From Coturnix japonica (lineage: Eukaryota; Chordata; Aves; Galliformes; Phasianidae): 64,000 nt of DNA. The notes beneath the pieces were generated by a model that was not told the DNA's origin, made no database searches, and saw only the letters and a program-made list of their open reading frames with translations. Below, one piece after another: positions 34,535 through 47,100 of the stretch (its first letter is position 1; every line of letters begins with the position of its first letter). The DNA is taken from contig NC_029532.1 in the NCBI RefSeq assembly GCF_001577835.2, positions 7,148,606 to 7,212,605 of the forward strand, in the 5' to 3' direction. A program made the translations under genes and the position numbers.

Positions 34535-34605
34535 AATAAAAGAGGAGAACTGGGTGGGTTGCTGCTTGATTAGTAAGCCAGAAAGTATTTAAAAAATAAA
34601 ATAAA
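34535..34605 (+). terminator. MORN5: MORN5 poly(A) signals
   Basis: AATAAA at 34535-34540, and overlapping AATAAA copies at 34595-34600 and 34600-34605, follow the MORN5 stop by about 0.5 kb. No earlier canonical plus-strand signal was noticed. Confidence 0.6.
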
Positions 34606-34659
34606 ATGGAATTACATCATTTTCTGGATGTAAGTGCCAGCACTTCTACTTGCATTAAC

Positions 34660-34669
34660 TTTATTTATT
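34660..34669 (-). terminator. LHX6: Distal LHX6 poly(A) signals
   Basis: TTTATTTATT on the plus strand gives two overlapping minus-strand AATAAA signals. An alternative minus-strand signal sits at 35246-35251. These are the only canonical hexamers I found between the LHX6 stop and MORN5, so the LHX6 3' UTR would be about 2.9-3.5 kb. Confidence 0.5.
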
Positions 34670-37600
34670 ACACAAATAAGACATTTACAAAGCACAACAT
34701 TAAAAGTATGTAACAAAACAGACATTGGTTTTACAAAAAAGTGCTTACAATTTAGTTTTAATTTTTAAAATAAATATTAGTCTTGACTGTCCACTCGTTC
34801 AAAGAATTTTTTAACCATTGTAGCCAAGACATGCATAACTGCAACATGCTACAACAAAATGATTGGCTGATGAAACAAAACCAATGTGTCTATAGTTGGC
34901 ATCCTACAGATGTGTCACTGATAGCAGTGCAGGATTGAGTCCCGCTCCCCGTCCAACCAGTGAGTTGTGTAAGCACCTTTAGCTGGGCACTGGGGTTAAC
35001 CAGCATGAGCCAAAATAAAAAAGCATTGGTAATAATCTTGTAAACCATTCCTCTTTCAGACCCTCACCCTATTTAGTTACCTTATTCACCTTGAGTGAAA
35101 AGCCTTTTGCTGCCTGTCTTCACTAGGTTTTTGTCTGCAAAAGTTTTTGGAAATAGCAACGGCAGGAGTTTACTACGTGGAGTCTACGTTGCTGCACCAG
35201 AACCCATTTGGCAATTACTGAATAAACTAAGAAAATGAGAATGATTTTATTTTTTTGCTTTTAATCTACAGACAGGAGATGAATGCAAATGACCTGAGAT
35301 AAGGTTTGGTTCAGTGGCAACAGTCAGCATGAAATAGATCGTGAAACAATGTATTGAATAAATTAGAGGATTTCTTACATTCTTGGTACAGTTGAGTATT
35401 TTCCATACACATAATTAGCTCTAAAACTGCACAAGCTGAATTGCTTCCAGTTTTTGCAAACAATTTGGGCTTAATATAAACAGAGCCTGATTTCTGAATT
35501 AGCAAAGCTGCTCCTGGCTACCTGGGGGAAGCTGCCCTCAGCCCACACTGCACAGCAATGCTCCCCATGTGCCCCACTGCATCCACCCACCCCAGCCCAC
35601 GCACCACGGCTGCTCCTGACAGTGGTGCCCATCACAGAACTCGGATGTACAGCGTGATTCACAAGCGGTTTGCGATCAGCGACTCAGCTGATAGTTAGTG
35701 GATACGTATTTAACAGCCTCCCTTTCATGGCACTGCTGAGACAGAAGATAAATACAAGAGACTGCTTTCTCCCTCAACAAAACAGTTGTGGGAATCTCAA
35801 GTACTGTGGGCTGTCAGGTCAGGTCACAGCCTGAGGTCTCTCCTTCAGCCTCACGTTGGATAGCTACCTATTCGCTTACAGCACTAATTCCACAACCAAA
35901 CAATCACTCGAACACGCAAGCTCAAATGGAGGAGGAGTGGGGCCTCGGTGACCCCCGAACCAGCAGCTCTCCTGGCCGTGCTGTGCACACACAGTGATAT
36001 GCAGCCTCACAGCCGTGGGAAGCAGAGAGCTCTGCTCACAGCCCATGGAGGTGTGCTGGGCCTGTGCTTATCCCTACGGACAGGCAGAGGGGACACAAAC
36101 GCTGCTCCTGCACAAGGAGATGCTGGGGAGCAGTGCCTCCTGCCAGGCCACGCTCAGGGCTGTGTTTGGGCGCTCACTTGGAGTGGATATTCACATGTCA
36201 GATGGTGACAATGACACTTTACGAACCTAATTTCCTCCCTCCTTCCAAGTGTTATTTCAGACTGAGGATAGAGCTGCTAGCTGCTGGCTGCAATTAGAAC
36301 ACTGGCCTAGCTGTCCAAATATTATAGCAGACTTTTACACACACACGCACAGAGGTGTGTGTATGTATTTGTTTCAGGATATCAATGTGTGCTGGTGTTC
36401 AGCTATTTCTCCAACCAGGAGACCTTGGTGCTCACCCAGCAGACGCAGTGTGGCTGCTGAGAGCACCGTGCTTGTGCCACCAGCTCACCATGTGGGGCTG
36501 ATGCTGGAGATGGATCTCCAGAGAGAAGAACACGAGTATCTGCAGCTCAAATTAAAAACAAGTTACATAACTGGTAGATTCCTGTCTCCTGCTCCTCAGG
36601 CACAGCTCAGTCACGTTATGCGCTGACTGTGGCTCATCACAGGCTTTCACATTCTCGGAAATGCTGCCTCCTGAAAGTTAGCAGCAAGACAGACCTATGT
36701 GCTCCCATGGAGAGGGGCTTTGTTAGCGACCTGCTCTTGGCTCACTGCAAGCTGAGAAGGGCTGGCAAACGCTAGCTGTTTACTTTTTGTTATTACCATC
36801 AATGAAGTATCATTTCAGAGCTTTTTTCCTGATCTGCGGCCAGGCGGCCGAGTACTTCCTTTGTTGTTGCCATGAGACTGCCCCAGGGGTGAGCCCCACA
36901 CGCCTGCTCCTCCGTGCACAACCCGTCAGGATCATGCCTCCATCCAGGGACCTGGCAGGAGCGGCTGCCGTGCTTTGGTAAGGGATAGGGGTGAGGAGGC
37001 ACTGCCAGATGGAGGAACACGCATCGCCTCACTGCCTGCCGGCCTCACTGCTGGCAGCACTTCCCTGGCTGCTCCCCGGTCCCTCCCTGCTCTTCTCACT
37101 AACCGAGCCCGGTGCTGGGCCCCTCTCCTGGGGTCAGCGCCAGAGCAAGTCATTTCTCCACATCTACTGGTGAGCTTCCCTTAAGGATTTCTTCGTCCCA
37201 GTGTATGGAGCATCTAAGAGTTTGGTGTAGGTACATTCTCAAATCACCCATTCATCATCCAACAAGACTCAAAGGAAATAAAGTAGCTTGTTAATAAAGA
37301 ATGAGAATAATAATAATAAAAAAGATTTGGCAAATGGCTGTGAGAGGAGAGAGACAGTCGGTGCTCTGAGAATAAGTCAGCAAGTTAAACCTTCAGAGTG
37401 CCAAGCCTGGCTCTGCCACCGACCAACCCTACCACTCCTTTCGGTTTGGGACATCTCCATATCCCCTCCTATAAAACGGGGGGAACACTAAGATTGACTT
37501 ACCTTACAGAGTGATCAAAGGACATGTGATTCTAAAGCACTTTGAGGAGGAAGAAAAACTGCCTATTTCCAGCTGGCATCGTGTTTTCCACGTAGTGGAG

Positions 37601-38169
37601 TCACAGCTACCTGTGACTTTGGCTCAGGAGTCCTCCGTGAACACTGAGTTGCTGAGCCAGAGCCCATTTCAAGTCTCACACATGCAAGTGTAAATAAGGA
37701 GGGATGTCCGGGAACCAACAGTGCTTCACTGGTGCAAAAAGAGAATCAGGCCAAACCACGTAAATTCCTCCTTTCTTTATATTCGTGGGTGATCATCCAA
37801 CCCCCCGTGACTCAGAGTGTACTGATGTGTTCGTATTCCCACAGCTGGGGAGCAAGGTTTGTAAGCACAGCAGAGTCACTCATCTGGGCTGTGTCTGGCA
37901 TTGTCTTGGAGAGACTCACTGTCATTCTACAAGTCCACAAGAAACAAATGAAAAATGCAACTCTGCACTCGACACACACATACACAGAGTGTTGCTGGAG
38001 AAATAAGAGTGGATGTTAGATGCTGGTCAATGGGAATAACCAAGAACGCCGAATCTGAGTTTCTCCTGCATGACTGAGAACAGTTGCCTTGGGCTGGACA
38101 CTGCGTTTCAGCGACTGAGGGGCAGTGGTGCTGGGAGAGCCATGGGCAGGCGAGGAGGAGCTTGCGGAG
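34670..38169 (-). other. LHX6: Probable LHX6 3' UTR
   Basis: The 3.5 kb after the TGA at 38170-38172 has no gene-like reading frame, and the only canonical minus-strand poly(A) signals found are at its far end. AT-rich blocks near its distal end resemble conserved UTR or enhancer sequence. RNA data would be needed to set the true end. Confidence 0.45.
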
Positions 38170-41100
38170 TCAGTACTGAAAGAGGATGACCTGGGGGAGA
38201 AACAGGAACCAAGCGTTAGCTGCTTCCAGAGACAAGCGGCCCTCATGGCAGAAATGGGATCTCAGGGAGCAGCCAGGCAGGACGCATCCAGCTGAAGCAG
38301 GGCAGCCACCATTCCTGGGGGACGAGCTATTTCTGAGCCATTTCTGTCCCCAGTCCTGCTCCTAGAACACAGCCTGCAGGGAACGCAGGTTTCTGGAATT
38401 TACCATGGAAGGAATTGTTTGGAAAAGGAATTTGGAAGGCAGCTCCGTGTCCTGAGAACCCAGTCCTGCAACATCTGCAAGCAAGCAATAGCATTTAAGT
38501 CACAGGAGCTAGCTGCTGCTGTGGAGTTACTTTCAATGACAGCATCAGAACTACACATTTCTGAAAACTCCCCCGTTTCTGCGGTGATAAAGTCATGATA
38601 AAATGACAGCACTTTGACCAGGCAGTAACCTTGCTGTGCCCCTGCCTCTGCTTGTCAAAACAGAGCTCAATAATCTCTGGTTGCTGCGCTGAATAGAGAA
38701 AGAGATGCTGAGAACTTCTAAAAGATGAAAGCTACAATGAGTAAGAGCTGCCAAAGGCTCAGCATTTCCTCAAAATGAAACCACTTATATTGGGATCCCA
38801 AGCGTGTATACGCCAGTTCAGAAGCCTTGCCCCCACATGAGCACTACGTTAGAATGGACTGTTGCTGAGGGACTCAACAGCAAAATATCAATATACAATA
38901 TTGTTTCTTAGCCAGACGTTGTGAAATAACATTCCGATTCATGATACGGTAACAGCCAGTTGTTATTTTTTGAGCAATTCTGGAATTCCCAAGAAATGAA
39001 CCTTTCCTGTTAACTCATGGAAAGCTGTGCAAACCGAGCGCCAGCAACATGGTGGTAGAGCTGCGGAAAGGGAGAACCGGGCACAGAGAAGCTCAGGCAG
39101 GAGGTTATGAGAGCCCAGAGCATCCCAGCACACCACAACATTCAGTGCAGAACACACTGGTGCTGTTTACCAGCAGTCATTCTAAGGCCATCAAAATGAA
39201 GGACACACAGCCAAAAGACGGCGGCTGCCAGATCACAGAGTGCTGCTCACAGGAGCAGGCGATGGCACTGACATTGCACAGAAACGATTGCTACAGAGGG
39301 AGGCCCCAAACCGGCAGCAAGGACCAGAATTACCTTCTCACCCCTATTTGATAGCGGTCCTTCCATGTCTGCTTTGAGGTGCACTGGTGGAGCCGTGTAG
39401 GGAAGTCTACAGTGCACTTGTCCACACTGTACCTGACCTGTGGAGGAGAAAGGCCTCAGCCCTGTGCCCACAGCAGCCCCACAGCACAGCCTGACCAGGG
39501 GCACCCCAAGGGGACATCACCAGGCTGGGGCTCACCAGGGCCCTGTTCCACTGCAGGGGGTGAGGGCAAGGAGAAGCTTTGTGAGCTCACAGAGCCCAGT
39601 GCTCCATCCTGCTCACCCTTATGCTGTAACGCCATGCAGGAGGTCCGTCACCCACCCCCAGCCCCACACTCACTCTCAATGTATCCATGCAGCGTCACCA
39701 TACGGGCCCTCTCCGGGCTGCTGAAGGGCGAGTAGTGGATGTCCTCGGTGAGGGACGAGGGGATGCGGGGCGGGGGGGGGCCCGAGGGCGGCACCGTGTG
39801 CTGGGGAGTGTGTTTTTTATGGCGGGCTCGGCAGTTTTGGAACCAAACCTGCAACGAAAGCAGCAAACACTGAGAGAGGAGAGCAGCGGGATGAGCTGTG
39901 CTCATACAGGGACACATCACCTCCCGCAGGGATCCATCACCTCCCACAGGGACACATCACCTCACACACAGTCCCACCACAGCTGCCTCTGCAGAGTCAC
40001 AAAAGGAATCCTGTGTGGAAATGTCACAACAACTGTGTCTTAATTAAAGCAATGCTTGGGGGATTACACCCTAGAACTAAAACACGAGTGGAGGTTTTTC
40101 CATGCTAACGTGGTGTTTTCTTTCTTATGCTTTAATTTCTGAAGGAAAACTGGGAGTGAAATCCTTCCACAATCACAGCATGGAGCAGTGCCCCGAGGCC
40201 ACGCAACGGCCACAGCGAGGAAACAGCCACAAGCATTTGACAAATCGCTTCCTGCTCAAATCACCTTCACAAAACAGCCCATAAAGAGTCGCCCTGCACG
40301 TGGGCTACTTGATCCCTTGTTGAATGAAGAGTCTCAATAACTGAGGCCTGAGCCAGGTTTTTACATGTTAGAAACTTAAATGTGTCTTTGGTAATACAAT
40401 TCTGGATGGTGCCCACATTTTGCCTTCATCCCACACTTGCATCCCACACCCTGTATCCCACACTGCATCCCACACACTGCATCCACCTGCATCCCATGCC
40501 AGCATCCCACATGCTGCATCCCACACTGCATCCCACAGCGCTGCATCCCACAGCGCTGCATCCCACAGCGCTGCATCCCACAGCGCTGCATCCCACAGCG
40601 CTGCATCCCACATGCTCACCCACAGCCGCCCCTCACCTGAATGACTCTCCGACTCAGCCCAGTCATGTCTGCGAGTTTCTGAAGCGTTTGTGCATCGGGG
40701 TTGTTGTCCTGAGCAAACTGTGCCTGCATGACCTGGTGGGTGGCAAGGAGAGGGGTCAGGTTGCCACTGACACTGCAGCCCCTCCTGCCCCCAGCCCAGC
40801 CCCGCTACCTGCAGCTGCTCGGCAGTGAAGGAGGTGCGGGCCCTTTTGGCTGGCTTTGGCTGGCTGTCCTGCTCCGAGGGCACGGCCCCCTCCAGTGTGA
40901 TCCCATTGCCTGTGAATAAGAAGCTCATTGAGGTCAGTGCAAGGAGCTGAACAGCAGCCGTGTGCTTCAAGCGTCCCTCAGGGCGCACAGCAGTGCTGGC
41001 CTGGAGCTACACAGGACCACTGAGCGTCTCCATCACCAAGTGGTAATGCTGACCCTGATGGGTTTAAAGTTGAGTATAGAAAAGCAGCAATGTTGTGGAA

Positions 41101-44100
41101 GATGTGAAGGTGTGGGGAATTATGGATGGGGAAAGGGCAGTGGGAAGATGGATTCTGAGGTCAGTAAAGTACTAACATCCTCCACCTCATAGTCACCACT
41201 TGGCTGCATCCCTCAGCAAGCAGCCCAGAGGAGCCTTGCCTGCTGCTGGGCACACCAGGACCCACACCATGCCTCATCCCCATTGCCTCCATCACCTGTC
41301 TCATTTCAACAAGATCCTTGCTCTTTTCCCTGGCCCCAAATCTCCCTCACCTCCTCCTGGACCCTGAGGCAGCAACAGCAGAAGCATCCCTTTCCCTACG
41401 GCACTGCTCTGCATGGTACCACTGCCCAGGGCAGCGGCTGTTCTGCAGGAAGGTGCTGATGCAAGCCTGGCTGTGCTCACGCAGCAATGGAGCCACTGGG
41501 GGAGAAGCCAGGGCCAGGGCCCCCACCCCACACTGGGGTCTGCATTGAAGCCCATGCACTGCCCAGAGGAGTGATGGATGAGGGAGGGTGCATGCACAGG
41601 GCTGGCGCTCGCCCCGCTCCCAGGATGCGCCTGCACACCACGGTGTTTGCTCTGCAAGCTGGACAGGGCTGTGATTGTCTTGGCTGGAGTTGAAGGACTT
41701 TCTCATATAGTTTGACTTGTTCTTTTAGGATGATGAATGGGACTCTGACTTCAGCAACATCTGTTTATTTTTCTTGTGTGTAAAACCTCATGTGCAGGAG
41801 AAATTGCTGGGTAATTACTGGAGGGGGAAAAACGCGTGGCCCTTTAACTCTGCAGCAGAGTCCCCAGAGCCTTCCCATCCCCTCCTCCAGCTGAGGGGCA
41901 CAGGAAGGTGGGCACCTGCCTGGGGACACTCAGCCCCTGTCCTGGCACCACCACAGGCCCTTCTGCAACACAAACCCCAGCCCTTGGGCAGGACCAGGGC
42001 ACTGCAAGATCCCACAGACAGACCCAGCCACAGCCACAGCTGCAGCCCCACAGCCCCACACTCCTTCCAGACCCATGGCCCTTCCTTCCATGCCCTGTGC
42101 CCTTCACACCAGCCAGCCACTGCAGCCTCCCAGCCCAACAGGGCACAGTGTTTCCATCCTCTTACCCAAATGCTGTAAACAGAAACACTGATTATTTTCA
42201 CGTCAGGTTGTTAATTGCTTCCACATGTTGCACAGGCTGGGACGTGGCATTGGCCTCCCCACACCCGTGAAGCACTACTGAGTGGCACACAGGCAGGAGC
42301 TGCACTCCCAGTGCCAGAGGGTCCCTGGACACTTCCCTTGGTGTTTCTGCAGCTGCACAGTATCTCTGTGGGCAGTGTCCCTACGACACAGCTGAGCAGC
42401 AGAGAGGCAGGCAGGCCCACTACAGCCCCGCTCCTCGCCTCACTGCACAGCCAGCCACAGCCTGAGAATGTGGGGCAGGTTCCGCTCAGCCCAGCCCAGT
42501 GATAACATGATATGGCACGGCCTCACAAACTCTCCAAAGCCACTTTGTTCTGAGCACCCACTCAGCCGCTGCCCCGCAGCCATGACACCGCATGACTTCA
42601 TGGCACCGGCGGCAGTGGGATGCAGTTGGGAACACGAAGGCCACTTGCAGCACATCCCTGGGTGGGCAGGGCCGGTGGAAAATGATGGGAAGATTTGTCC
42701 ACCCGCCAGGTTTCCCACCTTTTAAATTTATGACTCACAGCCTCCAAATCCCCACGGCTTTCTGACCCGCCACATGTGACAGTGAGGCACAGCGGTGTGA
42801 TGGAAGCAGGGCTACAGCCGTGCTCAGCATTGCCCTCAGCACACAGCTCTGCTGTGGAACCCATGCATGCCCAGCACAGGAGCAGCTGCTCTGCAGGCAC
42901 CATCCTGCTCTCTGTGCATGGAAACAGCCCTGGGCAGCGATATCCCCACGCAGTACCTGGACCAAGGGCTGTGTTGTGGTCACGTACCATTTTCTGCTGC
43001 TCGCTTAAGGTTCTCTATCATGGTGTCATAGTGGATCCGGCACAGCACCTTCTCCTCTACCAAAGCGAACTCCTCTCCAGTAGAAAGCTGCCTTTTGCAG
43101 GAGAAGCAGGCAAAACATGCCAAGTGGTAGGCATTGCCGCGCGCCCGCCGCACCCAGTCACTGGCGTAGATCTGCCGGCCACAGCGGGCGCACTTGGTAC
43201 CAAAGCGGCTGTGGGAGGAGAGGACACAGCATGAGGGTGGGCAGCAGACCCTGAACCCCCTGAGCCCCCCAGACCACAAGGAGAAAGGGCAGAAGCGAGA
43301 CCGCCCCGGAGCTGCTCCCAGGCAGGGACCTCCAGCACAGGGCGCAGCCGAGGGCTGAGCTGTGTGAGCAAGCACTGAGGTCACGCAGTGCAGTGAATCA
43401 GCCTCCAAGTTCACGGGCTTTTTATTTTGATAACAGGCGGTGTGACACTCAGATGGAAATTCTGCTACGGCCGTTTTTCCCCTATTGCAATAAATCAAAA
43501 CATGTGTTTTCTCCTAACACGTACAGACGTATGCATCTGCTCTTTCCTCCTACAAGGAGGTCTCCTCGCAGTGAGAAGATGATGATTGTGCTCGGGTTTA
43601 TTTATGCTGGGAAGTTCTGCAGTGGCACGAGGAGGTACCAATGCCGCCCCATCCCCGCACACTGGCGGCTGTGCCTCAGCACCTCAGCACCGCGCTGCTG
43701 GCAGCTCCCCGGGCACAGCCACGCTCAGCCTCTGCTAAAGCGGGTGGGAGCTCACATTCGAGTTTTATTATTGTTAAAATAAATAAACACACCAAGCAGT
43801 GGGGAGAGGCGAGCATCTCCTCCAGCACAGCAGAGCTGATGCTGGCCCTGACACAACCCTGATCTCAGCCACTGCGTGTCCCGCACATCCCAGCACAGCC
43901 GCAGCACCACAGGGCTCATGTGCAGCCCCACAGCCCTCACCATCCCGGCTCTGGAAGCCACAGGCACTGCTGCCATCCTCAGCCCCAAAAGCTCGAGTAT
44001 TCCCTTCCACCAAAGGCAGAGAACACTGAGGAGAGCGCACTGAGTGCTGCAACGCCACGAGGCTGCCAACATGGGCACAGCCACTGCAGCTCCAGGCATA

Positions 44101-47100
44101 AGGTGCTGCACACCGCAACATGCAGCACACCACAACGTGCAGCACACTGCATCCCCCAGCACACCACAATCCCCACCACCACGACCTCTATCACAGCATG
44201 ACCCCCAGCACACTGACATGCAGCACATCACAACCAGCAGGAGCACAGCTGTGCCATCCCACTGCCCCACATGCAGCACATGGGCCTGGGGAGATGCTGC
44301 CAGGCCGTCCCGCACTGCAGTTGGTAACCACCAAACAACTGGGGAGGAATAGACAGATTTGAATGTTTCAGCCTGACCATCACTGACCAAAACAGAAAAA
44401 AAACAACCCAAAAACCTGAACCAACAAAAAAAGACGGCTTAAAGAGGACGTTTCTGAGCTGAAATTATACAGAGACTTAGCTGAGAGACTTCGCTAATTT
44501 ACTTCAGATGGGAACATTGTAAACTGACTTTGTGCCAGCTCGTTTATATAAACGCACAAACAAAAGAACTGTATTAATTTTTTATTTAGAAGTAGAAATC
44601 GTTCCTGTAAGTCGAATTACTTTGAACAATGCGCTATATAAACAGCCGTATTTGCTGAACGCTCTCAGACGAGGGGGCAGGCTCAGAGGAACTAATAACA
44701 CGTGGTAGTCGCCTCTCCCCACTTCCATCACTCCCTGCTCTAAGGGGGCAATGCAGTGTGCATGGCCCCGTGCTGCTACTGGAGAGGGTAGCTCAGAAAT
44801 GAGACCGACTGCATCCCCTGCACTGCACCAAGCTGCTCCTGATGCTGGGCAGTGAGAGCCCAGTGAGCCCCAAGCATTCAGCAGCCACAGGGCACAGGAG
44901 GTGGTCCGTGGGGCTCCTGCTGCCTGCCTGGCAGTGAGGGGACAAGAACGGGGCCAAGGACGGAGCCACGCTGCAGCAGGATGCAGCTCAACTGGTATCC
45001 TTGATGGCAAAGCTTGTCTTCACAGCCCGGCCCAGGCACTGCCACCAGCTCTGGCCCCATGTAGGGTTTGGGGCTGGGTGAGCAGACACTGTCAGCTCTC
45101 TGTGATGGGAGACAGAAAGCAGCACCAGCATTTCCCATCCCACCACCTTGGGGAGGTTGCAGTGCCTGGGCACAGGAAGGCACCTGGTGCCACAGCACCC
45201 AGCCCTGGCACCCACTGCTGCCCACAAGGTCAAGGTGAGGGCCACCCAGACCCCAAACGTCCTTGTCCCCTCTTGGTGAGCTCCATAAGAAGTCTCTAAT
45301 GCAGCCCCAGCAGCAGCAGCGGCTCTCAGAGATCACACTAAGCAATGCAGAAAACCAAAGGGAGCCCATCTCCACGCTGTGCCCAGGCTGGAGCATCACC
45401 CCGCAGCACAGAGGAGAGGGATGGCAGAGGTCACATTGCCACCAGCCCACCTGCGGGCCCCGCGCTGTTCCAACCCACAGGGATGCACACTGGGGCTGCT
45501 GTCCATGCACACTGTGTGCCCTGGGCAGCGCAGCAGCGCGGTGCAGCATCCCAGGGTCACACCAGCACCATGCCGGGACCCGGCTCTCTGCAGCCGTGGG
45601 AGTTTGGCCGCAAGCAGCCCTCGCATCGCCTGGGAACACAGTGTTCCTCCGATGGAGCTCCACGAGCTCCAGTTTTAATTTGGTTCTTCTCAAAGCACTG
45701 GAGCCCTGGACGCCAAATGTAATTATTTGACAAGACACAGGAAACAACAACGCTTGCTCAAAAATGCACGGGGCCGTCGAGCTGCCGCAGCGCCAACACT
45801 TACACAGCCTCACACGTGCAGAAAAGGGCCGGGGGCAGGAGGGGGCACGGGGCAGTGCCCGCGGGTGGCCCCGTGCTGTCCCTCGGCGGCGGCACCGGGC
45901 AGCGATCCCCACACTGCTGCATCCACCACGGGAGCTGGCAGCGGGGCTGCCTGCTCTGCTATTAAATAACACACTTCATACGCAGCAATAGAAAGAAAGA
46001 TAGGAAGACGGGCAAAAAGAAAGAAGAACAAAAGAAAAACAAAATAATAATCGTCAGAAAAAGTCTAAAGAGTCAGATTTGCGCTCTGCCAAGCACTGCG
46101 TCCACTGCTACCCCGGGATCCGCAGGGACAGTCCTGACAAGATCGGCGCCGTCTTGGACAGGAACCCGGCTGGGGCTCGTCCGAGGCTGCAGCCCTACAG
46201 CGGCCCCGACCCGCGACCTCCGCAATGCGGCTCCGGATCGCGGTGCTGCTGGAGCCCGGCCCGACCCGCCAGCTCCGGGAACCGACGGCGGCGGCAGCGC
46301 GGATCGGCCCCGCTCCGCCCGGCCCCGCGCCGCATCGTGTCACGCACAAAAAAGAAAACCGAAATCTTTGTGTGCTAAAGCCAAAGGCGGGGCGCGGGGA
46401 CCGAGTCCCCCCATTGGCACCGGGGCCGCCGTGCCCCCCACCTCCGCGCTCCGCTCTGGCCCCGAGCTGCGCACCGCCGTTCCCGGCACAGACGGTTCTT
46501 TGGGGGCAGATCTCGTTCCTCGCGTTTGCCCAAAGGCAATTTCGAGATTCGGTTCGCTGCTTGAAAGCCGCCTTTGAAAAGGTCCGTCCTTTCAAAATAT
46601 TAATGAAATCAAAACGATTATTAATTAACGGAAAACGCTGAAGGCGCTCCGAAGCAGCGAATCGTCACCTCACAGTTCCCCGAACGTCCGTGGGTGCGGA
46701 GGGGAAAACAGCGGACACCGGAGCCGGCGGTGCGCACCCGACGGCGGCACCGGGACGGGCGGGCACAGGACAGCCACACCGTAAATAATAATAATAACAG
46801 CAATAACAATAACAACAACAATAGCAAAAACAAATAGCAATTGTTAAAAAGCCATTGCGGATCTCAGCAGATCGCTCCCTCGCAGCACGGCCGCCACCCG
46901 CTCCGTCCCGCAGGGCTGAGCATCTCCTGCCCGCGGCTCTCCCTGCTTCCCGACATTCCCGCACCGCGCCGGAACGGGAAGAGTCGGCGCTGAGGGCTGC
47001 GGGGCGAATGGAGCCCAGCGAAGAGTTCGGGATTCCTCCACCCCTCGCGCCTCAGTTTCTGGGAGCACCCGCGGTGTGAGGTTATCAGCCAGGGGCGATC

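Noticed and set aside
40376-40988. Minus-strand 206-codon frame with repeated AALWD units
   Set aside because: It is LHX6 exon sequence run on into introns and the 15-bp minisatellite.
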